The position numbers and the translations under genes are program-made. Below, piece by piece: positions 18,024-29,822 of a DNA stretch of 39,425 nt; position 1 is the first letter of the stretch, and every line of letters starts with the position of its first letter. Where the stretch lies: positions 1-39,425 of the forward strand of contig NZ_BJFL01000039.1 in the NCBI RefSeq assembly GCF_005405885.1, written 5' to 3'. This DNA is from Gandjariella thermophila (GTDB taxonomy: Bacteria; Actinomycetota; Actinomycetes; Mycobacteriales; Pseudonocardiaceae). The notes under the pieces were generated by a model that did not search any database, was not told where the DNA came from, and was given only the letters and a program-made list of their open reading frames with translations.

Positions 18024-20375
18024 TCAGCCGAGAGGTATCCGGACCACCTGCGGGTCGTGGTCGCTGATCTGGTCGGCGAACTCGCTGTTGACATGCACCA
18101 CGTCGTAGCCGTAGCCGGTGCCGGCCAGGCTGGTGGACAGCAGCACGTGGTCGAGCACCTCGGAGTTGCCCTCGTAGTCGTAGGTGTAGCGCTCTGCGGC
18201 CGGCAGCGTCCGCGGCAGATCCACCAGCGAGCCCCCGCCGGTGAGGATGTCCGCGGTCTGGGAGAACTCGAAGTCGTTGAGGTCACCCAGCACCACCACC
18301 GCGGCGTTCGGGTCGACCGACAGGATCTGGTCGACAAACCCCTTCACCACGCTCGCCTGCTGGTGCCGCTGCGCCTCCGAGGGCCGCGACGGCGGCTGGA
18401 AGTGCCCGAACAGCGGCTGGTCGCCACCCTTGGAGTTGAAGTGGTTGGCAATGGCGAACACGGTCCGCCCGTGCCAGCGGAACTCGCCGGCCAGCGGCTT
18501 GCGGCTGGCGTTGAACGCGCTGTTGGCGGGGTCGATCCGGCCGGGCGAGTAGCTCAGCGCCGGCACGCCGCCGCTCGTGGTCACCAAGGTCGCCGTGGTC
18601 GCGGTGCCGCCGGGACGGTCCACGAAGGACAGTCCCCGGTCGGTGCGGAACAGGAACACCTGGCGGATGTTGCCGCCCGGCTGGCCGCCGTCCGCGTCGT
18701 TCACCGGGTCGATCTCCCGCCACGAGTACGCCGGCCCGCCGGCGGCGCTGATCGCCGCGGTCAGCTTGCCCAGCGTCTGGTCCGCGGCGACGGTGCCGTC
18801 ATCGGTGGCCCCACTGTTGTCCTGGATCTCCTCCACCGCGACCAGGTCGGGCGCGGCCAGGTTGGTCACGATGGTCGCGGCCAGCCGGTCGAACTTGCTC
18901 TGCGGGTCGCTGGGCGCCAGGTTCTCCACGTTGAACGTGGCCGCGGCGAGCTGCCCGGTGGTGGCCGGCGCGGTGGTCTCGGGCGCGATGCCGCCGCCGC
19001 GCACCGCCGGGGTGCTGGTCACCTCCAGCTTGAAGTCGCCGAAGGAGTAGCCGAGCACGCCGACCGTGGCCCCGGCCAGCGTGTCGCCGACGTTCGCGGT
19101 GGGGGTGGCCGCCAGCGCGTCGTCCACGATCACCCGCTCCGGGTTGGTGTCGCCGGAGGTCAGCACGATGCCGCCGCGGTCGGTGCGGGTGGTACTGCCG
19201 GCCGGCACCACCGGGATCTCGCCGTAGGTGTTGCGCGGGCCGACCACCGCGGCGTCGTCCAGTTCGACCCGCATGCCCTCCAGCGACTCCCAGAAGTCGA
19301 TGCCGTCGCTGGCCGGGTCGAAGGTGCCGCTGGTCTCCACGTCGCCGCTGGCGTCGTCCTCGATCACCGTGCCCGGCGGCACCCGCCCGCCGGAGCCGAC
19401 CACGGTGGGCGCGGGCAGTGCGGCGCCGTGTGCCACGGTCGTGATGGTCGGTGAGGTGATCTCCGTGGTGGTCAGGTTCGTGGTGCCGCTACTGCCGCCG
19501 GGCCGGAACTCGCTCACCGTGCCCGACACGGTCACCGAGTCGGCCACCGTGACGCTCGGCGCGGAGGCGGTGTAGACGTAGATGCCCTCGCTGGTCGCCG
19601 GGTCGGCGTCCGGCTGCGGGTCCTGCATCCAGAATCCGGTGCCGTCCTTCGCGGTGACCACGCCCGGCGCGCCGGTCACGCGCGTGCCGGAAAGCGGCGA
19701 GATGTGGCTTCTGCCCTGAATGTCGTGAATGCGGGTGCCGCTGCCGCCGCCGCTGGAGTTGTGCGGGTTCGGCGCGCCGACGGTGAAGTCGGCGGCATTG
19801 TCGTCGGTGTCCGTGGCGCCGCCCCCGGCCCGCAGCGCGGCGGTGGTGTTGGACAGGTTCGGTGTGGGCGAGCCCTCGGCGGAACTCGCGGACGAGCCGT
19901 AGCCGACGAAGTCCCGCACGCCGGCCGCGGTCGCGCAGCCGGTGGCGCAGGTCAGCGCCGTGCCGTTGGTGACGAGCGCCACCTTGCCCGAGGCGGCGCT
20001 CAGGTTGATCGAGCCGGTGACGTCCGGGGTGGGCAGTGCGGCACCGCCACCCGCTCCGGCCGCCTCCTGCACCAGGTAGTGCGCGCCGGGTGCGAGCGAG
20101 CCGGACAGCGCGGTCTTCTGCCACGAGGAACCCGTGGCCGACGCGTACTGCACCGTCCACCCGGCCAGCGACACCGCGCCGCCGCCGCGGTTGTACAGCT
20201 CGACGAAATCGTTGCCGTACGGTGCACCGCTGTTGCCGCCGCCCCCGTACACCTGGCTGATCACGATGTCCGGCGAGGTGGCGGACGCCGAGGTGGGCGG
20301 CAGGAACAGCACGGCGCCGGCCGCCACCAGCAGGGCGGACATCGCGCGGCGCGGCACGGGTCTGGGCACTGTCAT
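18024..20375 (-). CDS. Secreted ExeM/NucH-like endonuclease/exonuclease/phosphatase with lamin-tail domain
   Basis: The product is 783 residues from ATG 20375, preceded by CGGGAG. A signal peptide likely ends ASA/TSPD near residue 32. A lamin-tail domain follows (about 35-160, DIVISQVYGGGGNSGAPYGN, FVELYN, WTVQYAS). An OB-fold-like region (about 210-315) contains GFWMQDPQPDADP and SEGIYVYT. The C-terminal EEP nuclease domain (about 475-783) has FNVENL, the metal-binding VAVEEIQD, ANHFNSKGGD, LGDLNDF and the SDHDP catalytic histidine. All catalytic positions appear intact. Such enzymes degrade extracellular DNA for phosphate or nitrogen supply. The gene is monocistronic, and there is no sortase or C-terminal anchor, so it should be released. 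Confidence 0.9.
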   Translation of the reverse strand: MTVPRPVPRRAMSALLVAAGAVLFLPPTSASATSPDIVISQVYGGGGNSGAPYGNDFVELYNRGGGAVSLAGWTVQYASATGSSWQKTALSGSLAPGAHYLVQEAAGAGGGAALPTPDVTGSINLSAASGKVALVTNGTALTCATGCATAAGVRDFVGYGSSASSAEGSPTPNLSNTTAALRAGGGATDTDDNAADFTVGAPNPHNSSGGGSGTRIHDIQGRSHISPLSGTRVTGAPGVVTAKDGTGFWMQDPQPDADPATSEGIYVYTASAPSVTVADSVTVSGTVSEFRPGGSSGTTNLTTTEITSPTITTVAHGAALPAPTVVGSGGRVPPGTVIEDDASGDVETSGTFDPASDGIDFWESLEGMRVELDDAAVVGPRNTYGEIPVVPAGSTTRTDRGGIVLTSGDTNPERVIVDDALAATPTANVGDTLAGATVGVLGYSFGDFKLEVTSTPAVRGGGIAPETTAPATTGQLAAATFNVENLAPSDPQSKFDRLAATIVTNLAAPDLVAVEEIQDNSGATDDGTVAADQTLGKLTAAISAAGGPAYSWREIDPVNDADGGQPGGNIRQVFLFRTDRGLSFVDRPGGTATTATLVTTSGGVPALSYSPGRIDPANSAFNASRKPLAGEFRWHGRTVFAIANHFNSKGGDQPLFGHFQPPSRPSEAQRHQQASVVKGFVDQILSVDPNAAVVVLGDLNDFEFSQTADILTGGGSLVDLPRTLPAAERYTYDYEGNSEVLDHVLLSTSLAGTGYGYDVVHVNSEFADQISDHDPQVVRIPLG

Positions 20376-20489
20376 CGATCACTCCCGGAGCGCGAAGGGC
20401 ATGGGCGGCCCTTCGTAGCAACCGGAAACGCCGGGCAGGAGACGCCGACCGGACGCTTCGGGATACGCCCGGCGAACGGTTGGCACGGG

Positions 20490-21413
20490 CTACCCGGGCT
20501 TCCCGGTGACCGACTCCCGCCAGCGGCGCAGCCAGTCCGCGGCGAACGCCCGCCGGTCCGGGAACCGGGTCGCCAGCAGCATCACCCAGAGCGTGCCCTG
20601 CACCCGCCGAGCCGCCCGGAAGTGGGCGAGTTCACCGTCCTCCGGTGGGTCCGGGTAGCCGGCCACCGCGGCCGGACCGTCCAGCCTCGGCGTCTCCGCC
20701 AGGCAGGCCAGGTCCCAGGCCACCGGGCCGCGCCAGGTGTCCTCGAAGTCGTTCCAGACCGGGCCCTCGGGGGTGAGCAGCAGGTTCCCCGGATGGGCGT
20801 CGCCGTGCAGCGGCTGGGTCGACCGGGATGTGTGCAACGTCTCGGCGAGCCGGTCGCGGTGCGCGCGGAGCAGGGCGAGATCGTCCCCGGCCACGACGCC
20901 GGCGCGGTCCAGCAGCGCGAGCGTCGCGTCCACGTCGTCCAGCGGAGCGTGCCCGGGAAGCTCGCCGGGGTAGCCGCGCAGCGCATGGTGCAGGTCGGCG
21001 AGCAGGCGGCCGACGTCCTCCGGCGCGGGCATGCGCGCCGGATCGTGCGGCAGGTGGGTCCAGAAGCTCATCTCCAGCCCGTCGTGGCGGTGCGGGCCGG
21101 GCGGCAGGTCGGCGCTGGGCGGGGCCACCGGGGCGCCGCGTCCCTGCAGGTAGCGGGCCACCGCGAGCTCCCGGTCCAGCCAGGCGGCGACGTCGGAACG
21201 GACCAGCGCCGTCGTGGTGGCCACCCGGGCCACCACCGGCGCCGGTCGCAGGCGGACCAGCAGGTTGCTGCTGTCCTTGAGCACTTCCGGTTCGACGTCG
21301 CGGAGGCCGAGCCGGCGGGCCACCGCGACCGCGGCCGCCAACCCGCGCCGGCTGAGGTCGTCCACCCCCGAGATGCTGCCAGTACCCGGACCGCGGCGGG
21401 TGAGCCTGGTCAC
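20490..21413 (-). CDS. Aminoglycoside phosphotransferase-fold (APH) kinase-like protein
   Basis: The product is 307 residues from GTG 21413; GTG 21365 is an in-frame alternative that fits the family N-terminus about as well, and neither has a clear ribosome site. The core motifs are present: the catalytic loop PLHGDAHPGNLLL and the metal-binding VWNDFEDTWRGPVAWDL, the latter carrying D-F-E in place of D-F-G. The family includes choline and other small-molecule kinases as well as resistance enzymes, so antibiotic resistance cannot be assumed. It is transcribed away from ctaD, sharing a 220-base divergent region with it. Confidence 0.8.
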   Translation of the reverse strand: MTRLTRRGPGTGSISGVDDLSRRGLAAAVAVARRLGLRDVEPEVLKDSSNLLVRLRPAPVVARVATTTALVRSDVAAWLDRELAVARYLQGRGAPVAPPSADLPPGPHRHDGLEMSFWTHLPHDPARMPAPEDVGRLLADLHHALRGYPGELPGHAPLDDVDATLALLDRAGVVAGDDLALLRAHRDRLAETLHTSRSTQPLHGDAHPGNLLLTPEGPVWNDFEDTWRGPVAWDLACLAETPRLDGPAAVAGYPDPPEDGELAHFRAARRVQGTLWVMLLATRFPDRRAFAADWLRRWRESVTGKPG

Positions 21414-21636
21414 TCGGCGTAGCGCGGGTCACATCGTGGCAGGTCGGCACGTGGCCCGACGGACGTAGCCGGAACGGCGCCGTCTACGATCCGATGCGGC
21501 GCCTGAGCCGCTGCCGGAGAACAAGCGGCCGGGCGCAGGACAGGTACTTGGATGCAGGAGGCTCCGTGATACGCGTGCCAGGCCGCGGCGCACGAAGGAG
21601 TTGCGGCGTGCGCGGGATCGCGGAAAAGGAGGCACC

Positions 21637-23400
21637 GTGACGGCCGTCGCCCCGCAGCCGATTGCCGCGCGCCCCTACCCGGCGCGCGAGACGGTGAAGG
21701 GTTCGTTCCTGCTGCGGTTGTTCCGCACCACGGACCACAAGCAGATCGGGATCCTCTACCTGACCACCTCGTTCGCGTTCTTCATGGTCGGCGGCGCGAT
21801 GGCGATGCTGATGCGGACCGAGTTGGCGCGGCCGGGGCTGCAGTTCCTCTCCCAGGAGCAGTACAACCAGCTGTTCACCATGCACGGCACGATCATGCTG
21901 CTGCTGTACGCGACGCCGATCGTGTTCGGGTTCGCCAACTTCGTGATGCCGCTGCAGATCGGCTCGCCGGACGTGGCGTTCCCCCGGCTGAACGCGTTCT
22001 CCTACTGGCTGTACCTGTTCGGCGGGCTGATCGTGATGTCCGGGTTCCTCACCCCGGGCGGCGCCGCCGACTTCGGCTGGTTCGCCTACACCCCGCTCTC
22101 CGACGCGGTGCACTCCCCGGGGGTGGGCGCCGACCTGTGGATCTCCGGCCTGGTCGTCGGTGGTCTGGGCACCATCCTCGGCGCGGTCAACATGATCACC
22201 ACGGTGATCTGCCTGCGCGCACCCGGCATGACCATGTTCCGGATGCCGATCTTCACGTGGAACATCCTGGTCACCAGCCTGCTGGTGCTGCTGGCCTTCC
22301 CGATCCTGACCGCCGCGCTGCTCGGCCTGCTCGCCGACCGGCACCTGGGCGCGCACATCTTCGACCCGGCCAACGGCGGCGCGATCCTCTGGCAGCACCT
22401 GTTCTGGTTCTTCGGCCACCCCGAGGTCTACATCGTGGCGCTGCCGTTCTTCGGCATCGTCTCGGAGATCTTCCCGGTGTTCAGCCGCAAGCCGATGTTC
22501 GGCTACAAGACGCTGATCTTCGCCACCCTCGGCATCGCGGCCCTGTCGGTCACGGTGTGGGCGCACCACATGTACGCCACCGGCGCGGTGCTGCTGCCGT
22601 TCTTCGCGTTCATGACCTTCCTCATCGCCGTGCCGACCGGCATCAAGTTCTTCAACTGGATCGGCACCATGTGGCGGGGCCAGCTCACCTTCGAGAGCCC
22701 GATGCTGTTCAGCATCGGCTTCCTGGTCACCTTCCTCTTCGGTGGCCTCACCGGTGTGCTGCTCGCCGCACCGGCGCTCGACTTCCACGTCTCGGACACC
22801 TACTTCGTGGTGGCCCACTTCCACTACGTGCTCTACGGCACGATCGTGTTCGCCACCTTCGCCGGGATCTACTTCTGGTTCCCGAAGATCACCGGCCGGA
22901 TGATGGACGAGCCGCTGGGCAAGCTGCACTTCTGGACCACGTTCATCGGCTTCCACGGCACGTTCCTCATCCAGCACTGGCTGGGCAACCAGGGCATGCC
23001 CCGCCGGTACGCCGACTACCTGCCCAGCGACGGGTTCACCACGCTGAACACCGTGTCCACGGTCTTCGCGTACATCCTCGGCGCCTCGACGCTGCCGTTC
23101 ATCTACAACGTGTTCAAGAGCTACCGGTACGGCGAGGTCGTCACCGTGGACGACCCGTGGGGCTTCGGCAACTCGCTGGAGTGGGCCACCTCCTGCCCGC
23201 CGCCGCGGCACAACTTCACCGAAATGCCGCGGATCCGCTCCGAGCGACCCGCGTTCGACCTGCACTACCCGCACATGGTGGAGCGGGCCCGGTTGGAGGC
23301 GCACGTCGGTGGCGGCAAGCACAAGCAGCCGCCGGCTCCGGCCGAGGTTGCCGCCGCGGTGGTTCAGGCGGACGGTGAAGGCGACCCCAGGGACAAGTGA
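21637..23400 (+). CDS. ctaD: Cytochrome c oxidase subunit I (aa3-type)
   Basis: This is the catalytic, heme-copper subunit of the terminal oxidase in the plasma membrane. The product is 587 residues from GTG 21637, with AAGGAGG six to seven bases upstream; an upstream TTG at 21601 lacks such a site. About 12 membrane spans are visible. Ligand motifs are intact: [12 protein letters not shown] (low-spin heme His), [11 protein letters not shown] (CuB His and the Tyr cross-link), WAHHMY (two CuB His) and [10 protein letters not shown] (heme a3/a His). The C-terminal 70 residues (from about [22 protein letters not shown]) are an actinobacterial extension. ctaC/ctaE are not adjacent, which is usual in actinobacteria, where ctaD neighbours serB as here. 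Confidence 0.97.
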   Translation: MTAVAPQPIAARPYPARETVKGSFLLRLFRTTDHKQIGILYLTTSFAFFMVGGAMAMLMRTELARPGLQFLSQEQYNQLFTMHGTIMLLLYATPIVFGFANFVMPLQIGSPDVAFPRLNAFSYWLYLFGGLIVMSGFLTPGGAADFGWFAYTPLSDAVHSPGVGADLWISGLVVGGLGTILGAVNMITTVICLRAPGMTMFRMPIFTWNILVTSLLVLLAFPILTAALLGLLADRHLGAHIFDPANGGAILWQHLFWFFGHPEVYIVALPFFGIVSEIFPVFSRKPMFGYKTLIFATLGIAALSVTVWAHHMYATGAVLLPFFAFMTFLIAVPTGIKFFNWIGTMWRGQLTFESPMLFSIGFLVTFLFGGLTGVLLAAPALDFHVSDTYFVVAHFHYVLYGTIVFATFAGIYFWFPKITGRMMDEPLGKLHFWTTFIGFHGTFLIQHWLGNQGMPRRYADYLPSDGFTTLNTVSTVFAYILGASTLPFIYNVFKSYRYGEVVTVDDPWGFGNSLEWATSCPPPRHNFTEMPRIRSERPAFDLHYPHMVERARLEAHVGGGKHKQPPAPAEVAAAVVQADGEGDPRDK

Positions 23401-23404
23401 CTGA

Positions 23405-25402
<1,998 letters not shown>

Positions 25403-25431
<29 letters not shown>

Positions 25432-27469
25432 CCGGCGAGGCGGCGTCCAGCCGGTGCAGTGCGGCCCGGACCACCTCCCGGTCGGTGGTCGCCCAGAACG
25501 GCGGCAGCGAGGCGCGCAGGAACCCGCCGTAGCGGGCGGTGGCCAGCCGGGGGTCGAGCACCGCGACCACGCCCCGATCGGCGCTGGACCGCAGCAGCCG
25601 GCCGGCGCCCTGGGCGAGCAGGAGCGCGGCGTGCGTGGCGGCCACGGTGAGGAACCCGTTGCCGCCCCGGGCGGCCACCGCGCGCTGCCGGGCCGAGGCC
25701 AGCGGGTCGTCGGGCCGGGGGAACGGCAGCCGGTCGATCACCACCAGGGACAGCGACGGGCCGGGCACGTCCACGCCCTGCCACAGTGACAGCGTGCCGA
25801 ACAGGCAGCTCCGCTCGTCCTCGGCGAACTCCCGGACCAGCAGCGCGGTGGCGTCGTCGCCCTGGCAGAGCACCCGGTGCTCGATCCGGGTGCGCAGCGC
25901 CTCGGTGGCCTCCTTGGCCGCGCGCATCGAGGAGAACAGCCCGAGGGTGCGCCCGCCCGCCGCGTTGACCAGCCCTGCCAATTCGTCCAGGTAGGACGGT
26001 GGCAGGCCGTCCCGGCCCGGCGGCGGCAGGTGCCTGGCCACGTAGAGAATGCCGCTGCGGGCGTGCTGGAACGGTGAGCCCACGTCCAGCCCGGTCCACT
26101 TCGGACCATCCTGATCGGACGGCGGCGCCTTGTCCGTCGCGGTGCCCTCGGCCTTGTGCGCCCTCGGCTGCGAGGGCGGCAGCCCCCACTGCCTGGCCAG
26201 GGTGTCGAACGTGCCGCCGAGCGCCAGGGTCGCCGAGGTGAGCACCACGGTGCGGGCGCCGAACAGCCGCTCCCGGAGCAGCCCGCCCACCCCGATCGGG
26301 GCCACCCGCAACGTCGGCCGGCTGCCGTCCCGGTCGGCGGCCAGCCACACCACGTCCCTGCGGTCGGCCTCGTCCGGCTCGAACGCCTCCACCAGCCGCA
26401 CCGCCGTGTCGTGCACGTCCTGCAGGGCGGCCATGGCCAGCCGGCGGGCCGTGGTGCCCTCGACGTCCTCCCGGCGTTCCGGGCCGAGCGCGGTGATGCA
26501 GGCGTGCGCGGCGTTGCGCACCGCGGCCAGTGCCGCGCCCATCGGCTCGGGCAGCCGGTCCAGCCGGCCGGGCGGCAGATCCTCCAGCACCAGGGCGAGC
26601 CCGTCGCCGGCCTCGGCCAGGCCGTCCGCGGTGCTCTGGTCGATCAGCCGGCCGCAGCGCCGTGCGGCGTTCGCCACGCCCGGGCTGGACAGCTCCGCGG
26701 TGGCCACCGAGGTGACCCGGTCGACCAGGTCGTGCGCCTCGTCCACGACCACCACGTCGTGCTCGGGCAGCACCTGGTAACCCTCCAGGGCGTCGATGGC
26801 CAGCAGCGCGTGGTTGGTCACCACCACGTCGGCGCGGCCGGCCTCGGCCCTGGCCCGCTCGGCGAAGCAGTCCATGCCGATCGGGCAGCGGGAGACGCCC
26901 AGGCACTCCTTGGCGGTCACCGACACCTGCCGCCACGCCTGGTCGGACACCCCGGGCACCAGCTCGTCGCGGTCCCCGGTCACGGTCTCCGAGGACCACT
27001 CGTGCAACCGGCGGACCTGCCGGCCCAGCGCGGACGCGGCGAACGGGTCGAACAGCGCGGTGTCGTCCGGCTCCTCGGGCGCCCCGGAGTGCACCCGGTG
27101 CATGCACAGGTAGTTGCGCCGGCCCTTGAGGATGGCGAACGTCGGCCTGCGCCCCAGCGGCTTGGCCAGTGCCTCGGCCAGCCGGGGCAGGTCCCGGTCC
27201 ACCAGTTGGCGCTGGAGCGCGATGGTGGCCGTGGAGACCACCACCGTGGCGTCGTCGGCCACCGCATGGCGTATCGCGGGCACCAGGTAGGCCAGCGACT
27301 TCCCGGTGCCCGTGCCGGCCTGCACGGCCAGGTGCTCACCGGTGCGGATGGCGTGCTCCACCGCCTCGGCCATCCGCACCTGGCCGGGCCGCTCCGTTCC
27401 GCCCACGGCCCCGACGGCGGCGGCGAGCAGGGTACGGACGTCGGGCAGCTCCGCTGGCGATTCGGGCAC
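25403..27469 (-). CDS. dinG: DinG/YoaA-family Fe-S ATP-dependent DNA helicase
   Basis: This is an XPD-like superfamily 2 helicase (5'-3') acting in repair and R-loop or G-quadruplex processing. The product is 688 residues from GTG 27469. Walker A is AGTGTGKS (51-58) and Walker B is DEAH (243-246). Four cysteines (122, 189, 195, 201) sit between them at the spacing of the 4Fe-4S cluster. Motif III-VI elements such as TSATLALGG and QGAGRLLRS are present. A TACCGT box ends 6 nt before the GTG, suggesting a leaderless transcript. It occupies the same neighbourhood as mycobacterial Rv1329c, upstream of pncB, here with three extra genes between. Confidence 0.93.
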
Positions 27470-27475
27470 GCACCG

Positions 27476-27481
27476 ACGGTA
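27476..27481 (-). promoter_or_regulatory. Candidate -10 box of dinG (leaderless)
   Basis: TACCGT on the minus strand is followed by 6 bases and then the GTG start at 27469. There is no ribosome site between, as expected when transcription starts at the start codon. Confidence 0.5.
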
Positions 27482-27526
27482 CCCGGCGGGTACGACGAGT
27501 TCGGGCGGAGCCCGGTGGGCGCGCGT

Positions 27527-28312
27527 TCAGGAGCAGGTACGGACATCCGCCAGTATCCGGCGGCCCAGTTCCAGCGCGGCCTCGCCGTGCTCCACGGTCA
27601 GCCGGACCGGCTTGCCGGCCCGCGCCTCCACCATGGCGGCCAGCGGCTCGGCCAGGTCCGTCCAGTGCTCGGCGGCCACCTCGCCGGCCCGGGTCTTGCT
27701 GATCACCTCGCCGGTGCGGACGGTGTGCCACGGCCGCGCCGGACCCAGCGCGATCCACAGCACCGGGTCGGGCAGCACCGGCGAGCCCCGCTCCCGCCCG
27801 GACAGCAGCACGGCCGACTGGTCGAGCAGCGGCGCCCAGTAGGAGGCCAGGTTCTGCCGGCAGAACTCCCGCGCGGCCGGCACGTCCATCGGCGTCCTCG
27901 GCTTCCGGCCGCGCACGCTGATCGCGTGCCGGGCCAGGACCAGCCAGGTGACCGGGTTCAGCTCGGCGGACCGTTCGCCGGCGCGCAGCCTGCCCTCGTT
28001 GGCCCACGGACCGTCGGCGACCTGCTCGGGCGGGCCGTCCAGCTCACCCTCCCGGACGTAGCTGGCCTGCACCTGGAAGCCCGACCCGGTGTGCGCCTCG
28101 GCCAGCGCGGCCAACTCGTCGTCGCCCGGCTCCCGGGACAGCTCCGCCACCACGTCGAGGTCGGAGACGCCGTCGTGGTAGTCGCCCAGCGCGGCGGAGC
28201 CGACCACGTGCATCCCGGTGACCAGGCCGGGAACCAGCGCGTCCAACCGGCGCAGGTGATCCTCCGCCACCCGGGCGGCGCTGGCGGGCAGCGGGGCACG
28301 TTCGTCGATCAT
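27527..28312 (-). CDS. Nucleotidyltransferase-like protein with DUF4111-type C-terminus (aminoglycoside adenylyltransferase fold)
   Basis: The product is 261 residues from ATG 28312, the first start with a promoter-like box (TACCGT) 6 nt upstream; longer frames have no support. The N-terminal domain carries the pol-beta-type signature VVGSAALGDYHDGVSDLDVV (G-S ... D-x-D), which binds Mg-NTP. The C-terminal helical part (LNPVTWLVLARHAISVRG and later HTVRTGEVISKTRAGEVAAEHW) matches the DUF4111 arrangement of AadA-like streptomycin/spectinomycin adenylyltransferases. Substrate and resistance function are not established; many chromosomal actinomycete copies are uncharacterised. The gene lies upstream of and parallel to dinG. 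Confidence 0.78.
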   Translation of the reverse strand: MIDERAPLPASAARVAEDHLRRLDALVPGLVTGMHVVGSAALGDYHDGVSDLDVVAELSREPGDDELAALAEAHTGSGFQVQASYVREGELDGPPEQVADGPWANEGRLRAGERSAELNPVTWLVLARHAISVRGRKPRTPMDVPAAREFCRQNLASYWAPLLDQSAVLLSGRERGSPVLPDPVLWIALGPARPWHTVRTGEVISKTRAGEVAAEHWTDLAEPLAAMVEARAGKPVRLTVEHGEAALELGRRILADVRTCS

Positions 28313-28318
28313 GCCCGA

Positions 28319-28324
28319 ACGGTA
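28319..28324 (-). promoter_or_regulatory. Candidate -10 box of the nucleotidyltransferase gene (leaderless)
   Basis: TACCGT lies 6 bases before ATG 28312 on the minus strand. It is the same hexamer and the same spacing as at dinG, with no ribosome site between. Confidence 0.5.
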
Positions 28325-28524
28325 GTGCACGGGCCCGACAGTTCCGATCACCCGCCACCGCCGGTGACCTCGGCCGTGCGATGTCCCACGAAGCGGCGGT
28401 TCGGCCTCCCGTTCGGGTGGGTCTGCCCGGCATCGGCTACCGGTCGGTGGGGCCGTCCCGATGATCCCTGCGACGGCGGACCGGCGACCTCGGCCCCGCC
28501 GAACCACAGGGAGGAAGGCACAGC

Positions 28525-29187
28525 ATGATCAACACCAAGTGGCGCAGAGCCGTGGTGACGGGGATCGCGGTGGCCGCCAGCCTGCTCATGGCGACGGCGT
28601 CCGCGCAGGCGGTGACCGAGGACGGCGCGGCGTCGCTGGGCGCGGTGAACGTGGTCTACAACTACACCGGCCAGCACGTCGCCACCGGACCGCTGGCGTC
28701 CTGTGACGTCAACGGGCAGAACACCGCCTACTCGCCGGGCACCGTGGTTCCCGGCATCGCCCGCTACGGCATCGGCAACACGCGCTGCTCCCGGGACTTC
28801 GGCGCGCGCACCGCCCAGGTCGACTCGACGGGCAGCCGGTTCCAGCTGGACGCGCTGGTCGACTACGGCGGGCCGCGCATCCGGATCGAGCGCTACCAGG
28901 CCACCTGCCACGCCACCGAGCGCGGCACCGAGGAGAGCATCTGGCTGTCCGGGCTGACCGGCGTCACCGTGCCGTCGACCATTCCGGCCAACTACACGGT
29001 CACCATCCCCAGCCGGTTCGCCGGTGCGCCGCCGCTGGCCAGGGTGATCTTCAACGAGGTGATGCTGCCCGAGCCCGGTGACGGCAGCATCGGGGTGAAC
29101 CTGATGCGGGTGATCCTCTTCCCCAACGGTGGCCCGCAGACCGGCGACGTCGTCGTCGGCTCCGCCGCCTGCTCCCCGGTGTTCTGA
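28525..29187 (+). CDS. Secreted protein of unknown function (choice-of-anchor-like)
   Basis: The product is 220 residues from ATG 28525, preceded by GGGAGGAAGG. A Sec signal peptide of about 29 residues ends AQA/VTED. The mature part is beta-rich with five cysteines (in SCDV, TRCS, ATCH and the terminal SAACSPVF), which could form disulfides outside the cell. The closing VVVGSAACSP resembles the end of actinobacterial choice-of-anchor-type secreted proteins, but no domain is certain and no enzyme motif is seen. It is monocistronic and convergent with pncA, separated by a hairpin terminator. No anchor or sortase motif is visible, so it is probably released or loosely wall-bound. Confidence 0.75.
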   Translation: MINTKWRRAVVTGIAVAASLLMATASAQAVTEDGAASLGAVNVVYNYTGQHVATGPLASCDVNGQNTAYSPGTVVPGIARYGIGNTRCSRDFGARTAQVDSTGSRFQLDALVDYGGPRIRIERYQATCHATERGTEESIWLSGLTGVTVPSTIPANYTVTIPSRFAGAPPLARVIFNEVMLPEPGDGSIGVNLMRVILFPNGGPQTGDVVVGSAACSPVF

Positions 29188-29198
29188 CCCGTGCGGTC

Positions 29199-29231
29199 GG
29201 CGGCCCGCCCCGGGCAGCGGGACGGGCCGCC
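29199..29231. terminator. Bidirectional hairpin terminator
   Basis: GGCGGCCCG (29199-29207) pairs perfectly with CGGGCCGCC (29223-29231) across a 15-base loop. It lies 12 bases past the secreted-protein stop and 6 bases past the convergent pncA stop, so it can serve both genes. Confidence 0.75.
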
Positions 29232-29236
29232 TCGCA

Positions 29237-29806
29237 TCACCCGGAGCGCGGCGCGCCGACGAGTTCGACGCCGGCGGCGCGCATCTCGGTGAGCGCGGCC
29301 TCCACGGTCGCCGGGGCCACGCCGGCGGTGAGGTCCAGCAGCACGGTGGTGGCGAAGCCCTCCCGCACCGCGTCCAGGGCGGTGGCCCGGACGCAGTGGT
29401 CGGTGGCGATGCCCACCAGGTCCACCGCGTCGACGCCGTGCGCGCGCAGCCACTCCGCCAGCGGCCGGCCGTGCCGGTCGGCGCCCTCGAACCCGGAGTA
29501 GGCGGCGGTGTGCGCGCCCTTGGAGAACACCTCCTGCAACCCGGTGACGTCCAGGTCGGGATGGAACGACGCGCCGGGTGTGCCGGCCAGGCAGTGCGGC
29601 GGCCAGTTCCGCACGAAGTCGGGCCGGTCGCTGAAGTGGTCGCCGGGATCGACGTGGTAGTCGCGGGTGGCCACCACCCGGTCGTAGCCGGAGCCGGCGA
29701 TGTGGTCGGAGATGGCGGCGGCCACCGCGCCACCCCCGGTGACGGCCAGCGACCCGCCCTCGCAGAAGTCGTTCTGTACGTCCACCACGATCAGTGCCCT
29801 GCTCAT
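29237..29806 (-). CDS. pncA: Nicotinamidase/pyrazinamidase
   Basis: PncA deaminates nicotinamide to nicotinate for NAD salvage in the cytoplasm. The product is 189 residues from ATG 29806, with GGAGGTG six bases upstream. The catalytic triad is visible: Asp9 (IVVDVQNDF), Lys96 (FSKGAH) and Cys138 (GIATDHC). The metal-binding residues Asp49, His51, His57 and His71 also match those of M. tuberculosis PncA. It follows pncB by 16 bases, so the two form a salvage operon in reaction-linked order. In M. tuberculosis pncA is elsewhere in the genome, so this arrangement differs from the otherwise conserved neighbourhood. Confidence 0.95.
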   Translation of the reverse strand: MSRALIVVDVQNDFCEGGSLAVTGGGAVAAAISDHIAGSGYDRVVATRDYHVDPGDHFSDRPDFVRNWPPHCLAGTPGASFHPDLDVTGLQEVFSKGAHTAAYSGFEGADRHGRPLAEWLRAHGVDAVDLVGIATDHCVRATALDAVREGFATTVLLDLTAGVAPATVEAALTEMRAAGVELVGAPRSG

Positions 29807-29822
29807 TCGCCGCACCTCCAAC

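Noticed and set aside
16782-19454. An 890-codon plus-strand frame across the methyltransferase and nuclease genes
   Set aside because: It spans two real minus-strand genes and their gap, with no family motif or ribosome site.
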